Shown: positions 9,969 to 18,388, numbered from the stretch's first letter. The stretch is DNA of 64,000 bases from Massilia sp. W12 (GCF_037300705.1 NZ_CP147776.1:4898001-4962000); one strand, 5' to 3'. The notes: generated by a model not told the origin, from the sequence alone. Program-made: numbers and translations.

Positions 9969-11144
9969 ATGTCTGTTTTGCAAGATTGCCATACTGTTGA
10001 AGATTTCGCCGCACTGGCGCGGCGACGTTTGCCGGATTACGCATACGACTTTATCGCCGGCGGGGCCGGACGCGAACTGGCGCTGGCGCGCAACCAGCAC
10101 AGCCTGGATCAAATCGCCCTGGTTCCGCGCCTCGGCCAGCAAGTGCAACACCCCGACCTCTCACTGCGCTGCCTGGGTCAGAATTTCGCACTACCCTTCG
10201 GCATCGCGCCGCTTGGTCTATGCGGCCTGGTCCACCCACAAGCTGACTTGATGCTGGCGCGCTGCGCACAGCGTTTGCGCATGCCCTACATCCTCAGCTC
10301 CACCAGCAATCTGCCGCTGGCGCAATTAAGTCAAGCGCTGGGGGAGGCGCCCTGGTTTCAATTCTATGCGCCGCAAGCGCCGCAAGCCGCAGCACAAGCC
10401 CTAGCGCGCGCCGAACAACACGGCTGCCCGGTGCTGATCGTCACCGCCGATGTCGCCGCCCCAGGCAAACGGCTGCGCGATGTGCGCCATCGTTTGCAAA
10501 TGCCGCTGCGCTGGAATGCGCGGCTGTTGGCCGCCACGCTCAAACACCCCTTATGGGCCTGGCGCCGGCTGCGCGCCGGCGCGATCAGTTTCCCCAATCT
10601 GGCCATGCCGGAAGAGGATTGCCGCACCTGGCCATTGCAACGCCTGATGGCCTGGCAAACCGGCGGCGCGCTGGATTGGGATGCGCTGGCGCAAATCCGC
10701 GCACGCTGGCCGCGCAAATTGGTCTTAAAAGGCGTGCTGTGCGCGCAAGACGCTTTGCGCGCGCGCGCGCTAGGCTTCGATGCGGTGTATCTCTCCAACC
10801 ACGGCGGGCGCCAATTGGATGCCGCACCGGCGCCTGTTCAAATGTTGCCTGGCATCGCCGCCCAAGGCTTGCCGGCGGCGGAATTATTGCTCGATTCCGG
10901 CATCCGCAGCGGGGAAGATATCGCGAAAGCGCTGGCGCTGGGGGCTGGCGCGATCTTCCTCGGCAGGCCATTTCTGTATGCGCTTGCGGCCGGCGGCGAA
11001 GCCGCGGTCGAACGTCTGGTGGAATTGCTGCGCCAGGATCTGGCGCGCAGCATGGCCTTGCTCGGCATACCTTCCGCGCAACAGGCCGGAGAATGGCGAA
11101 CGCAAGAAGGCGGCGCAGTGTATAACTGGCGCACCGCAACTTGA
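9969..11144 (+). CDS. FMN-dependent alpha-hydroxy-acid oxidase/dehydrogenase (LldD-like)
   Basis: A 391-residue protein of the FMN-dependent alpha-hydroxy-acid dehydrogenase family (L-lactate dehydrogenase, glycolate oxidase, mandelate dehydrogenase). Visible signatures are the N-terminal YDFIAGGAG, the flavin-contacting FGIAPLGLCGL, SSTSN and WFQFYAP, the FMN lysine in LKGVL, the active-site SNHGGRQLD with the base His, and the C-terminal LDSGIRSGEDIAKALALGA with FLGRPFLYAL. These support oxidation of a 2-hydroxy acid to a 2-oxo acid. It starts 12 bases after the MFS gene. The substrate cannot be assigned. It is not in a lactate-utilisation operon. Confidence 0.9.
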   Translation: MSVLQDCHTVEDFAALARRRLPDYAYDFIAGGAGRELALARNQHSLDQIALVPRLGQQVQHPDLSLRCLGQNFALPFGIAPLGLCGLVHPQADLMLARCAQRLRMPYILSSTSNLPLAQLSQALGEAPWFQFYAPQAPQAAAQALARAEQHGCPVLIVTADVAAPGKRLRDVRHRLQMPLRWNARLLAATLKHPLWAWRRLRAGAISFPNLAMPEEDCRTWPLQRLMAWQTGGALDWDALAQIRARWPRKLVLKGVLCAQDALRARALGFDAVYLSNHGGRQLDAAPAPVQMLPGIAAQGLPAAELLLDSGIRSGEDIAKALALGAGAIFLGRPFLYALAAGGEAAVERLVELLRQDLARSMALLGIPSAQQAGEWRTQEGGAVYNWRTAT

Positions 11145-11231
11145 TTGTTTGCTTGGACGCACACAGCGCGACCGCATTGCCCTCGCACTGACGGTTTAAG
11201 ATATAAGCTTTCACTTTCCAAATCCGCCGCC

Positions 11232-11663
11232 ATGACCGATATTTTGCTGCGCTACATCCATTTCTTCGGCATCCTGCTGCTAGGGGCCGCACTGTTTGCT
11301 GAAAATCTACTCTTGCGCCCCGTCTTGCAACAAGACGAGGTGCGGCGTCTGGCACGCATCGACGCACTGTATGGACTGGCCGCCCTGCTGGTGCTGGGCG
11401 CAGGCTTGAGCTTGTGGCTGATAGGGGCAAAGGGTGCGGCGTTTTATAGTAAAAATCCGGTGTTTCACGCCAAACTGGGCTTGTTTGCGCTGATGGGCTT
11501 AGCCTCACTGATTCCGACCGTGTTTTTCCTGAAAAACCGGAGCTTGCCGCAAGTCAACGCGCCAGCTTCAGTACGCTTGATTGTACGCATGCAGTTGCTG
11601 GCGCTACCTTTGCTGCCACTGCTGGCGGTTTTGATGGCGCGCGGAATAGGGTTGGAGCAATAG
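11232..11663 (+). CDS. DUF2214-like small membrane protein
   Basis: A 143-residue protein with four predicted transmembrane segments: LLRYIHFFGILLLGAALFAE, LYGLAALLVLGAGLSLWLIG, AKLGLFALMGLASLIPTVFF and QLLALPLLPLLAVLMARGI. The N-terminal RYIHFFGILLL and FHAKLGLFALMGL patterns match the DUF2214 family as I know it, whose function is undefined. I chose the start at 11232 because it opens directly into the first helix. The upstream open frame is Arg/His-rich and lacks that character. It is followed by a 375-base gene-free stretch and converges on the operon on the other strand. Confidence 0.75.
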   Translation: MTDILLRYIHFFGILLLGAALFAENLLLRPVLQQDEVRRLARIDALYGLAALLVLGAGLSLWLIGAKGAAFYSKNPVFHAKLGLFALMGLASLIPTVFFLKNRSLPQVNAPASVRLIVRMQLLALPLLPLLAVLMARGIGLEQ

Positions 11664-11730
11664 TGTAAACGTAACTATTCAGCCTTATACGGTACGCAAG
11701 GTGGGTAATTTTTTACGTACACATTATACG

Positions 11731-11827
11731 CCGTCGTCCCCGAATACCTTTGTCGGGGATTCAGAAACCTCTGGGTTCCCGCCCTCGATGAAGACATTCG
11801 AGGGCAGGCTATGCACGGGAACGACGG
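11731..11827. repeat. Cloverleaf-like palindromic repeat
   Basis: An outer inverted pair, CCGTCGTCCCCG at 11731-11742 and CGGGAACGACGG at 11816-11827, matches at 11 of 12 positions. It encloses two perfect inner hairpins: CCCCGA/TCGGGG (about 11738-11757) and CCCTCGA/TCGAGGG (about 11782-11804). The CGTCGTCCCCG end recurs, on the other strand, near 42483-42515. This layout is typical of dispersed REP-like elements. Confidence 0.6.
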
Positions 11828-11966
11828 TTCGACCGTAGTGACTCATTGTTAATTCTCCACGCACTCAGGCTGAATAGAGACGTGTAAACTCATCTGCACC
11901 CGGAAATTTTACCAACGATACGAAAATGCCATTCAATCCCTTGAGGCAATCGTCATATTCCGGGAG

Positions 11967-11997
11967 TGTGTCGATTTTTCAAAGAAAAATCGACACA
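11967..11997 (-). terminator. Perfect 14-bp hairpin at the 3' end of the minus-strand operon
   Basis: TGTGTCGATTTTTC (11967-11980) is exactly complementary to GAAAAATCGACACA (11984-11997), with a three-base loop. It lies about 40 bases past the amidohydrolase stop. There is no U-run after the stem on the minus strand, so it may end transcription inefficiently or protect the 3' end of the mRNA. It could also be a remnant of a mobile element end. Confidence 0.5.
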
Positions 11998-12038
11998 TCA
12001 ATAGTAGCATTTATATTGCCAGCAAAATACAATCAAAA

Positions 12039-12791
12039 TCAAGCCGCCCGCAACTCGCCGCGCCCGCTTTTCGCCAGCAGGCGCAAAAAATTATGTCCGG
12101 TGATTAATTTTTCCTGTTCCGGCGGCAGACCCAGCAGGCGGATTTTGTGCAGTTCCAGACCCGGGTGCAGCCAGGGGCCATCGCTGCCGAACAGCACTTT
12201 ATGCGCGCCGGCGCGCTGCACCGCCTGCTTCAATAAATCAAAACGGCGCACGCCGGAAGTATCGGTGTAGATATTCGGGTGGCGTTGTAAATGATCAATC
12301 AAGCCCACATGCGCGCGCCAATCGTCGGCGAAGCTGCCCAGATGCGGAATGATGAAATCCAGATCCGGGTATTCTTCCGCCAAAATCTGCGCCAACGCGA
12401 CATTGCCGCCGACATCGTACAAAATCGGCAAACGCCATTCGCGCGCGGCTTCGCAAATCTCGCGGTTCAAAGGCGCGTCATGAAAATGCACCTTGATGCC
12501 GACAAAACCGTATTCCTCCACCGCACGCCGGATGAGGCGCGCGATCCGTCCCTTATCGCGTTGCGCATGAACGAAGGCGAAACCGTAATAGCGCGCCGGA
12601 TTGGCCGCCACGATTTGCGCCACCTCGCCATTTGCGCGCGCATAGTCGCCATCAAAGGCGGCAAAAATCACCGTTTTATGAATCCCGGCCTGCGCCGCGC
12701 GCCGTGCATAATCCTGCAATGGCGCCACGGTGTTCCAGGGATCTGTCAATCCGTCCGCATGGCCGGCGTGGCAATGGCTGTCGATGATCAT
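12039..12791 (-). CDS. Amidohydrolase-2 family metal-dependent hydrolase
   Basis: A 250-residue TIM-barrel protein of the amidohydrolase 2 (PF04909-type) family. It has the metal-binding IIDSHCHAGH (HxH) at the N-terminus, a GIKVHFHD strand, a His in IIPHLGSFADD, and the C-terminal FGSDGPW with the catalytic Asp. Family members hydrolyse lactones and amides or decarboxylate aromatic acids. The substrate here is unknown. It is the last gene of the eight-gene minus-strand operon, 15 bases after the third SEAELNHFLG paralogue. A small soluble hydrolase next to a PLP enzyme suggests small-molecule chemistry in the system. Confidence 0.85.
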   Translation of the reverse strand: MIIDSHCHAGHADGLTDPWNTVAPLQDYARRAAQAGIHKTVIFAAFDGDYARANGEVAQIVAANPARYYGFAFVHAQRDKGRIARLIRRAVEEYGFVGIKVHFHDAPLNREICEAAREWRLPILYDVGGNVALAQILAEEYPDLDFIIPHLGSFADDWRAHVGLIDHLQRHPNIYTDTSGVRRFDLLKQAVQRAGAHKVLFGSDGPWLHPGLELHKIRLLGLPPEQEKLITGHNFLRLLAKSGRGELRAA

Positions 12792-12806
12792 GCCGCCCTC
12801 CCTGGC

Positions 12807-13436
12807 TTACAGTTCCAACACAATATGCCCGCCTTCGCGATGCCAGGCCCCGCTGTTGCGCGAGGGGCCGAAGCCAAAGCCGCCACTGCCCACGCTGGCT
12901 GCCGCGCGATTGAATTGCGCTTGCGGCAAATGCCGCTTGACCGCGCCCAGCACCGCATTCTGCACCACGCTGCCGGCGTCCGCCGCCGGATTGGCTTGCG
13001 CTACCTGTCCCGCTGCGCTGGCGGCGATGCGCACAAAGCGGCGCGCCATTTCAAATTCCGCTTCTTCCTGCTCCAGATGGCCGAATTCCATTTCCAGGGC
13101 GTTCGACACCACCGTGCCCAGGGTTTTGCCGAGCATGGTGCCGACGCCCGGAATCGGAATCAGCGAACCGAGTGCGCCGCCGACAAAAGGCAGGGCTTTT
13201 TTGGCCAATCCTTTCAACACGCCGCCCAAGGGCTTGACGAATTTGCCCACCACCGAGCCGACTTTCTTGATGCCGCCCCAGACTTTTTTAAACAGATTGC
13301 CTAAGAAATGATTCAACTCAGCTTCGGAAGAAACTGACAGCAATTCCATCGCCAATTCCATTTCCGCGCCCGGGTGCAAGCGGTAAGCGTATTCGTTTTG
13401 CATGATTCCTCCACATTCGTGACAGATGTTTGACAT
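12807..13436 (-). CDS. SEAELNHFLG-family protein, paralogue 3 (CxxC N-terminus)
   Basis: A 209-residue protein of unknown function, paralogous to the two genes that open this operon. From the N-terminus: a short acidic segment, the shared motif ELAMELLSVSSEAELNHFLG, a basic/Gly-rich amphipathic and hydrophobic centre (KKVWGGIKKVGSVVG; ALPFVGGALGSLIPIPGVG), and the shared block EFEMARRFVRIAASAAGQVA. The C-terminus GAWHREGGHIVLEL is a diverged version of the GRWVRRGNK tail of the paralogues. Two starts have good Shine-Dalgarno sites: 13436 (AAAGGAG, giving MSNICHECGG) and 13403 (GGAGGAATC, giving MQNEYAYRL). With the first, a CHEC zinc-like pair begins the protein, but those codons also encode the second ribosome site. 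Function is unknown. Confidence 0.8.
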   Translation of the reverse strand: MSNICHECGGIMQNEYAYRLHPGAEMELAMELLSVSSEAELNHFLGNLFKKVWGGIKKVGSVVGKFVKPLGGVLKGLAKKALPFVGGALGSLIPIPGVGTMLGKTLGTVVSNALEMEFGHLEQEEAEFEMARRFVRIAASAAGQVAQANPAADAGSVVQNAVLGAVKRHLPQAQFNRAAASVGSGGFGFGPSRNSGAWHREGGHIVLEL

Positions 13437-13473
13437 GATGAAACTCCTTTGCGCAACTGCGCATGAATACCGT

Positions 13474-15048
13474 TTAAGCGAATAATTCAGCTTCCAACTC
13501 AGTTCTCAGGTTGACCAGCGTCCCTCGCAAATTCCCACGCTGAGCATTCAGGTTTTTTTCCAGGCGGCTGGCGGTATCCACATCTGGCGTGATGGTGTAA
13601 TACACCATATATTGACGCTGCAAGCCGACCGGAAAACTCAACTTATGCAAATGCTCAACCATGCGCCTGCGCAAATTGTTAGTGCACCCGCTGTACGCCA
13701 TGCGCTTGCCTTGATGTTCAAAAGTAATCAAATAGGCTGCCGGCTTATTGTTCAGCTGCATGTTTTTCACAATGTCCTGAATCGGAACTGCGGCGCGCCG
13801 CCCGCCTGCTTTGAAGCTGTCATATTGGGCAAAATTGCCGCCATCCTTATCCATTTGCAACATCCGATAAATCGCTTGCGGAATCTCGCCTTCGCCGCCG
13901 CCCGCCGCTGGCGCACTGTCCGTCCCCGCATCCGGGGCCGGCGCATCAGCGCTATCCGCCGCCGCTTGCGCATGCTTGCAGGTGCAAGGTTTGGCTGCGG
14001 CATCGTCGCCGCCAAATGGATTGGGATTGGCCTGGGCCTGATTCAAGTCGCCGCCCGGGGCCGCATCCGGCGCCGCGCTTGAGGCGCCGAAAGGATTGGC
14101 GTCTGCCGGATTGACGCCTCCCAACGCGCCATCCGGACACTGTGCGAACACATTTCCTCTCATCCCTGTATCCGGGGCCGGGGCTGGCGTCGCATCAAAC
14201 GGATTCGCCGCCTGGGCTGGCGCAGGTTCCGCCGCCGCAAAAGGATTCGCGCCTGGTTCCTGATTAAATCCCGGCGGCGGCCAATATTGGGTGCGCTGCG
14301 AATCTATCCAGTAATTTGAGCGTGGCCGGGGACGCGGCAAACCGCGCACCGTAACACGCCGCTTGGGCGGCATCCCGTTTTGTCCCTGGCGCTGGCCTGG
14401 CGTGCTGCGCGGAGTTTGCGGCTGCGCCTGGCGATACGGCTTGCTGCTGTTCGCCTGTTGCAACATGCGACGCGTGTTTTTATCCAGTAAACCGCTGACC
14501 GGCAGACCATTCAAGCGTTGAAAACGGCGCAAAGTGCTGCGCGCCTGCACATCCAGCACGCCGGAAGTCGGCAGTTTCAAGCCGAATAAATGATTCAATT
14601 TGCTTTGCACTGCACGCACATACGGGCTGCCGCCGCGCGTAGCGCCTTGTGCGTTCTGGGCGCCGGCCTGCGCCTGCTGAGCGCGTGCTTGCGCCCAGAG
14701 TGTGCGCGACGGCTGGCCCGTACCTTGGGCCTGACGCCGCGCCATATTCTGGTAAGCGCTGTAACTCATGCCAATCTTAGTCCCGCGTGCGCCGCCTGAG
14801 CGCCCGCCCTGGGTGCGCGCTGCGCTGCCGCGCAACTGCTTCATCGCCGCGCGCAAACCGGCCTGATAACCAGCTTGAAAACCGCTGCTGGCGGCGCCCC
14901 CAGCGCCGCCGGCGCGGCTGCGACGCGGACGCAAAGCCCCGCTGCCCCCGCCATAGCCGGCATAGCCGCCCCAGCCGCGCGCCGCATATTCGCCTTCCGC
15001 TTCAAACGCTTCTTGCGTCTCATCCTCGAATTCAAATGCTGAATGCAT
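13474..15048 (-). CDS. Peptidoglycan-binding / Pro-rich NPF / GIY-YIG-like fusion protein
   Basis: A 524-residue multi-domain protein. The N-terminus is acidic and aromatic (MHSAFEFEDETQEAFEAEGE), recalling the paralogues' N-termini. An Arg/Gly/Ala-rich segment follows, then a PG_binding_1-type domain at about 145-205 (VRAVQSKLNHLFGL, LRRFQRLNGLPVSG). Next comes a long Pro/Ala linker with four NPF motifs (about 260-350) and a CTC pair. The C-terminal ~95 residues resemble a GIY-YIG domain: YLITFEHQ, YSGCTNNLRRRMVEH with the catalytic-type Arg, and a Glu in SRLEKNLNAQ. The GIY and YIG triplets are altered to YLI and YSG, so nuclease activity is uncertain. The start has GGAGGG just upstream and overlaps the PLP-enzyme stop by 17 bases. 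No signal peptide is visible. Confidence 0.82.
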   Translation of the reverse strand: MHSAFEFEDETQEAFEAEGEYAARGWGGYAGYGGGSGALRPRRSRAGGAGGAASSGFQAGYQAGLRAAMKQLRGSAARTQGGRSGGARGTKIGMSYSAYQNMARRQAQGTGQPSRTLWAQARAQQAQAGAQNAQGATRGGSPYVRAVQSKLNHLFGLKLPTSGVLDVQARSTLRRFQRLNGLPVSGLLDKNTRRMLQQANSSKPYRQAQPQTPRSTPGQRQGQNGMPPKRRVTVRGLPRPRPRSNYWIDSQRTQYWPPPGFNQEPGANPFAAAEPAPAQAANPFDATPAPAPDTGMRGNVFAQCPDGALGGVNPADANPFGASSAAPDAAPGGDLNQAQANPNPFGGDDAAAKPCTCKHAQAAADSADAPAPDAGTDSAPAAGGGEGEIPQAIYRMLQMDKDGGNFAQYDSFKAGGRRAAVPIQDIVKNMQLNNKPAAYLITFEHQGKRMAYSGCTNNLRRRMVEHLHKLSFPVGLQRQYMVYYTITPDVDTASRLEKNLNAQRGNLRGTLVNLRTELEAELFA

Positions 15049-16135
15049 GATCCCTCCGCTCTATTCCATAAACATCAGATGGTTGTCGTTGCAGCCAATC
15101 GGCAATCAGCTGCAATACGAATGCGATCTGCTCCCGCTCATGATCCGCATTCAGAATGAAACTCAAACCGCGTGCGGCATTGCGCAATAAGCTGCGCACC
15201 CCGCGCCGCCGCAAAAACCGGTACAAATCCGCCCAATCCCACGGCCCCAGCAAGGTTTGCTGCGGAAACAGGCCGCCGCCGCTCTCCAAGCCGAGTTGCG
15301 CGACGCCTTGCCGCCAGTGCGCCAGATTGCGCCACAAACGTTGCCGGCGCGCTTCGCCTTCTGTGCCGTTCAAGGTCAGCGCGCGCAAGGCGGCGTTGAC
15401 AGCTGCTTGATTCGGCGGGCTGCTGTGCTCACGCGTGGCGGCGCGCATATCAAACTCAGCAATCAACTCTCGCGCACCGGCCAATGCCGCCAGCGGTGCG
15501 CCAAACGCTTTAGCCAGACTGCTGCCAACTAACACCGGCGCATCCTGCAGGCCAAAGCGTGACACGCTGCCGCCGCCACCCACGCCGCAGGGATGTCCCG
15601 CTTGCGGGGCATCAAACAAACCCAGCGCCTGCGTGTCATCCAGCACCAGCAGCGCGCCATATTGCTGCGCCAATTCGGCATACTGCGGCAGCGGCGCAAA
15701 GCGGCCCAGGGCCGGGGTAAAGCCTTCGCTCACAATCACCGCTTGCCAACCCTGCGCGCGGGCTTGCTGCAAATGGCGCGCCAAGGCTTGCGCATCATGC
15801 GCGGCGAAACGTTGCACGCGCGCGCCGCGTCCCTGCGCCCGTTCGACGCCCCAGCCCAGCACCGGATAACAGGCGGCGTCAAACAAAATCAGGCAGCGCG
15901 CATGCGCCAATAAACCAAACAAATCCCAAAACAAATGCAAGCTGGACGTGCATAAAGTGGCGGCGGGCAGACCTTGCAAACGCGCCAGCCCAGCCGCCAG
16001 GCGGCGGCTGCCCGGAACCTCGGCCAACCAGGCCGGCTGTCCCGTGGTCAGCGCGGCCCAGCCTCCCAGCGTGTGCGCCGGATGGCGCCAGCCGAGATAC
16101 AGCGCGTTTGCAAAATCCAGCACGCCTGGCCTCAC
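15032..16135 (-). CDS. PLP-dependent BioF/KBL-like aminotransferase-fold enzyme
   Basis: A 367-residue protein of the alpha-oxoamine synthase / class I-II aminotransferase fold. Signatures are VIVSEGFTPALGRFAPL, LVLDDTQALGLFDAP (the PLP-contacting Asp region, compare DDAHG in BioF) and VGSSLAKAFGAPLAALAG (the Schiff-base Lys). Alpha-oxoamine synthases condense an amino acid with an acyl-CoA, while relatives have other chemistry, so the reaction is not assigned. Several family positions differ (for example DDTQA for DDAHG), and it is unlinked to biotin genes. It starts with GTG, overlapping the stop of the upstream 747-residue gene by four bases (GTGA). Confidence 0.82.
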   Translation of the reverse strand: MRPGVLDFANALYLGWRHPAHTLGGWAALTTGQPAWLAEVPGSRRLAAGLARLQGLPAATLCTSSLHLFWDLFGLLAHARCLILFDAACYPVLGWGVERAQGRGARVQRFAAHDAQALARHLQQARAQGWQAVIVSEGFTPALGRFAPLPQYAELAQQYGALLVLDDTQALGLFDAPQAGHPCGVGGGGSVSRFGLQDAPVLVGSSLAKAFGAPLAALAGARELIAEFDMRAATREHSSPPNQAAVNAALRALTLNGTEGEARRQRLWRNLAHWRQGVAQLGLESGGGLFPQQTLLGPWDWADLYRFLRRRGVRSLLRNAARGLSFILNADHEREQIAFVLQLIADWLQRQPSDVYGIERRDHAFSI

Positions 16136-18375
16136 GCTGCGCGGTGTTGCTGATCCAGACGGCGTTGCAACAGCACCGACGGCATGGTGGCGTCCACCAC
16201 GGTGTCTGTCGCTGTGCCGGTCAGATCCACCCCGGTGGCGGCGCGATAGGCGTGGATATAGCCCTGGATTTGCGGACGCCAGAAACGCGCCCAGTTAAAG
16301 GCTTGCGACGGCTCGAACACATCGCTCCAGGCGCCGAAACGCACCGACAGCAAAATTTGTTCGCCGAACATGGCCAGGCTGCGGAAGTGCAACACGCTGG
16401 TGTCGCCCCAGCCTTGCAGCTTCTTCATCGAATCCACCCTGTCCATCCACGGTTCCGGGTATGCCACCATGATGCGGGTCGGCAGGAATTCGCGGAATTC
16501 GGGACGCGCCAGCAACCATTGCTGCATCAGCATTTCGACCCGCGCCACCGAAGGCAGATCGCCATATTGATTGTGCGCGCCTTGCGACAGCACCAGATGC
16601 ACTTCTTTGAGCGCATTCAAGACCGGGAAGGCGTCGGCTTTCACGGTGGTGTCGTCATCCTGGCGGAAGAATTGCGAGCACATGCGCAGCAGGTGGTGGA
16701 AGGCTTCCAGGAATTTGGAGCGCGTATCCGCCGGACGGAAATCACGCACCGCCTTGCCTTCCAGGCGCAAACCATAGTGATGGTCGTATTCATAATTGCG
16801 GCGCACCACGGTCAGACGATTTTGCTCGTCTTGCAGATAGCCCCACAGCAGATTATTCAGGGGACGCAGCGGATCGGTTTCCAGATTCGCCAGCGGATCA
16901 TTGCCCTGCGGCGCGCGCACGTTTTGAAAGCGGCGCGTGATCGCGTTGGTGGTCTGCACCAGCATGCCTTCTTCCTGCCAGTAAGACCAGATCAATTCCA
17001 GCATCAGCGGATAGCGCAGGCGCTCTTGCACCATGGAGTAGCCAAGCTGGGTTTCCATCGTATTCAGATTGGCGATTTCCAGCTCCGGCAGTTTGCGCCG
17101 GATCAGCGCCAGATAGGGCAGCAAGCGGTTTTCGCTGCCGGACGGATCGCGCTGCAGATATTCATTATCGTAAGTGTCGCGTGTCATGCCGCGCGCATTA
17201 ATGTCGCGCGAATCCATGTATTCGAGCGGCTTGGTGCTGACATCATCGCCCGGAAGCCGGCTGCGGGTCGGCTCCAGCTTGGCCGGATCAACCCCGGCAT
17301 TCACCATCACAAAGGCTTCCGTCGCTGCGCGCAGCAAGCGATACGCTTCGCCATTCATGAAGGAAATGCTGCGGGTTTGCTTCATGCGCTGGAATTCCTG
17401 CATCAACGCGCTTTTGTCAGTGGCGCGCTGGCCGTCGATCACCAGGCCGATGAAATTGCTGTAATTATCAAAGGACAGGGCTTCCGTGCTTTCGCGGATC
17501 GAATTCCACAGCGATACATCTTCATCCGCCGGTGAATCAGTGCGCCCGATTGTCACGTTCACGGAATCGCATCCCGTGCCCCCTCGCATTGTATCCATTG
17601 CATTTGTCATGATTTCGATCTCCGTTGTTACCACAAACTGCGCCACAGGCCTTACTTTCTCCCCCAGGCTGGCCGCCTCGGTTGGCCCCATCAAATTCCC
17701 TGTACTGCTGGTCAGCCAGGTGTTCTGCAAAGCTGGAATGCTGAATTCAAACGCAAGCTGCAAGCGTCCTTCCTGCTGCAAACGGGTGGCGAACACACCG
17801 CTCTTGCCGCTCACCGCCTGCAAATCCGTATTCACCGGACGCGCCCGCACATGGCGGTCATAATCGTGCTCCAAAGCCACTTCCAGACGCTCGCCCACCG
17901 CCGGCAAACCCTGCTTCGGGCGGCCCGCCTTGTCATAGCTCTGGAAATGCATCTGCACGTCATAATCAATGCAAATTTCCGCATAATTGCGCCCGGCTTT
18001 CAGCTCCAGCGCAAATGGCGGCAGCTTCGGCAAATGTGCATATTCGGCATAGTATTTGCCAGGTTTTAAGCTGCGGAATTGCAGTGTCCCGTTTTCCTTG
18101 GTCAGCGCGCTGCGCAAAGGTTTTTTCGGTGTCCAGGTATTGCTGTAAGCATCGCCTGCGACCTCTTCCAATTGCGGCTCATCCGCCAGCGCCACATCCG
18201 CCGGATACAGATTGATGCAGGCAAAGCGGATCGGGCTGTTGCGCGATTTTTCCTTTACCAGCAAATCCAGAATGGCTTGCTTTTCCACCGGCTTTGGCTC
18301 GACCGGCACGGCTTGCGCCGCGCTGTCGCTGGCGGCATTCTCTTGCCGCTCTGGCTGTTGTTCTGTGCTGGCCAT
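16132..18375 (-). CDS. Large unrecognised protein with a CarboxypepD_reg-like N-terminal domain
   Basis: A 747-residue protein that I do not recognise. I chose ATG 18375 because AAGGAG sits just upstream. The first ~45 residues are Gln/Glu/Pro-rich and disordered-looking. Residues ~50-170 look like a beta-sandwich (PIRFACINLYPADV, GTLQFRSLKPGKYYAEY), as in carboxypeptidase-regulatory or transthyretin-like folds. The remaining ~480 residues are mostly helical and Trp/Arg-rich (LMLELIWSYWQEEGM, LLWGYLQDEQNRLTVVRRNY, MFGEQILLSVRFGAWSDV). No catalytic motif, signal peptide or membrane helix is obvious. It lies 13 bases after the metalloprotease-like gene and is coupled to the PLP enzyme, so it belongs to the operon. 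It may be a scaffold or structural component, but that is a guess from size and position. Confidence 0.7.
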   Translation of the reverse strand: MASTEQQPERQENAASDSAAQAVPVEPKPVEKQAILDLLVKEKSRNSPIRFACINLYPADVALADEPQLEEVAGDAYSNTWTPKKPLRSALTKENGTLQFRSLKPGKYYAEYAHLPKLPPFALELKAGRNYAEICIDYDVQMHFQSYDKAGRPKQGLPAVGERLEVALEHDYDRHVRARPVNTDLQAVSGKSGVFATRLQQEGRLQLAFEFSIPALQNTWLTSSTGNLMGPTEAASLGEKVRPVAQFVVTTEIEIMTNAMDTMRGGTGCDSVNVTIGRTDSPADEDVSLWNSIRESTEALSFDNYSNFIGLVIDGQRATDKSALMQEFQRMKQTRSISFMNGEAYRLLRAATEAFVMVNAGVDPAKLEPTRSRLPGDDVSTKPLEYMDSRDINARGMTRDTYDNEYLQRDPSGSENRLLPYLALIRRKLPELEIANLNTMETQLGYSMVQERLRYPLMLELIWSYWQEEGMLVQTTNAITRRFQNVRAPQGNDPLANLETDPLRPLNNLLWGYLQDEQNRLTVVRRNYEYDHHYGLRLEGKAVRDFRPADTRSKFLEAFHHLLRMCSQFFRQDDDTTVKADAFPVLNALKEVHLVLSQGAHNQYGDLPSVARVEMLMQQWLLARPEFREFLPTRIMVAYPEPWMDRVDSMKKLQGWGDTSVLHFRSLAMFGEQILLSVRFGAWSDVFEPSQAFNWARFWRPQIQGYIHAYRAATGVDLTGTATDTVVDATMPSVLLQRRLDQQHRAA

Positions 18376-18388
18376 AGATTCTCCTTGT

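Larger units (their letters stand above)
11664..12038. other. Gene-free stretch between convergent genes, with structured repeats
   Basis: There is no convincing coding region in these 375 bases. An ORF crossing 11926-12270 on the + strand runs antisense into the amidohydrolase and looks spurious. The stretch contains a cloverleaf-like palindrome (11731-11827) and a perfect 14-bp hairpin (11967-11997), which are listed separately. Confidence 0.7.

Noticed and set aside
11926-12270. Plus-strand ORF of 114 codons in the gap and amidohydrolase
   Set aside because: It runs antisense into a well-supported amidohydrolase, and its 5' part is the hairpin.
16108-17535. Plus-strand open frame opposite the 747-residue gene
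   Set aside because: His/Gln/Arg-rich, no ribosome site. The minus-strand gene has an SD, fits the operon spacing and has beta-sandwich patterns.
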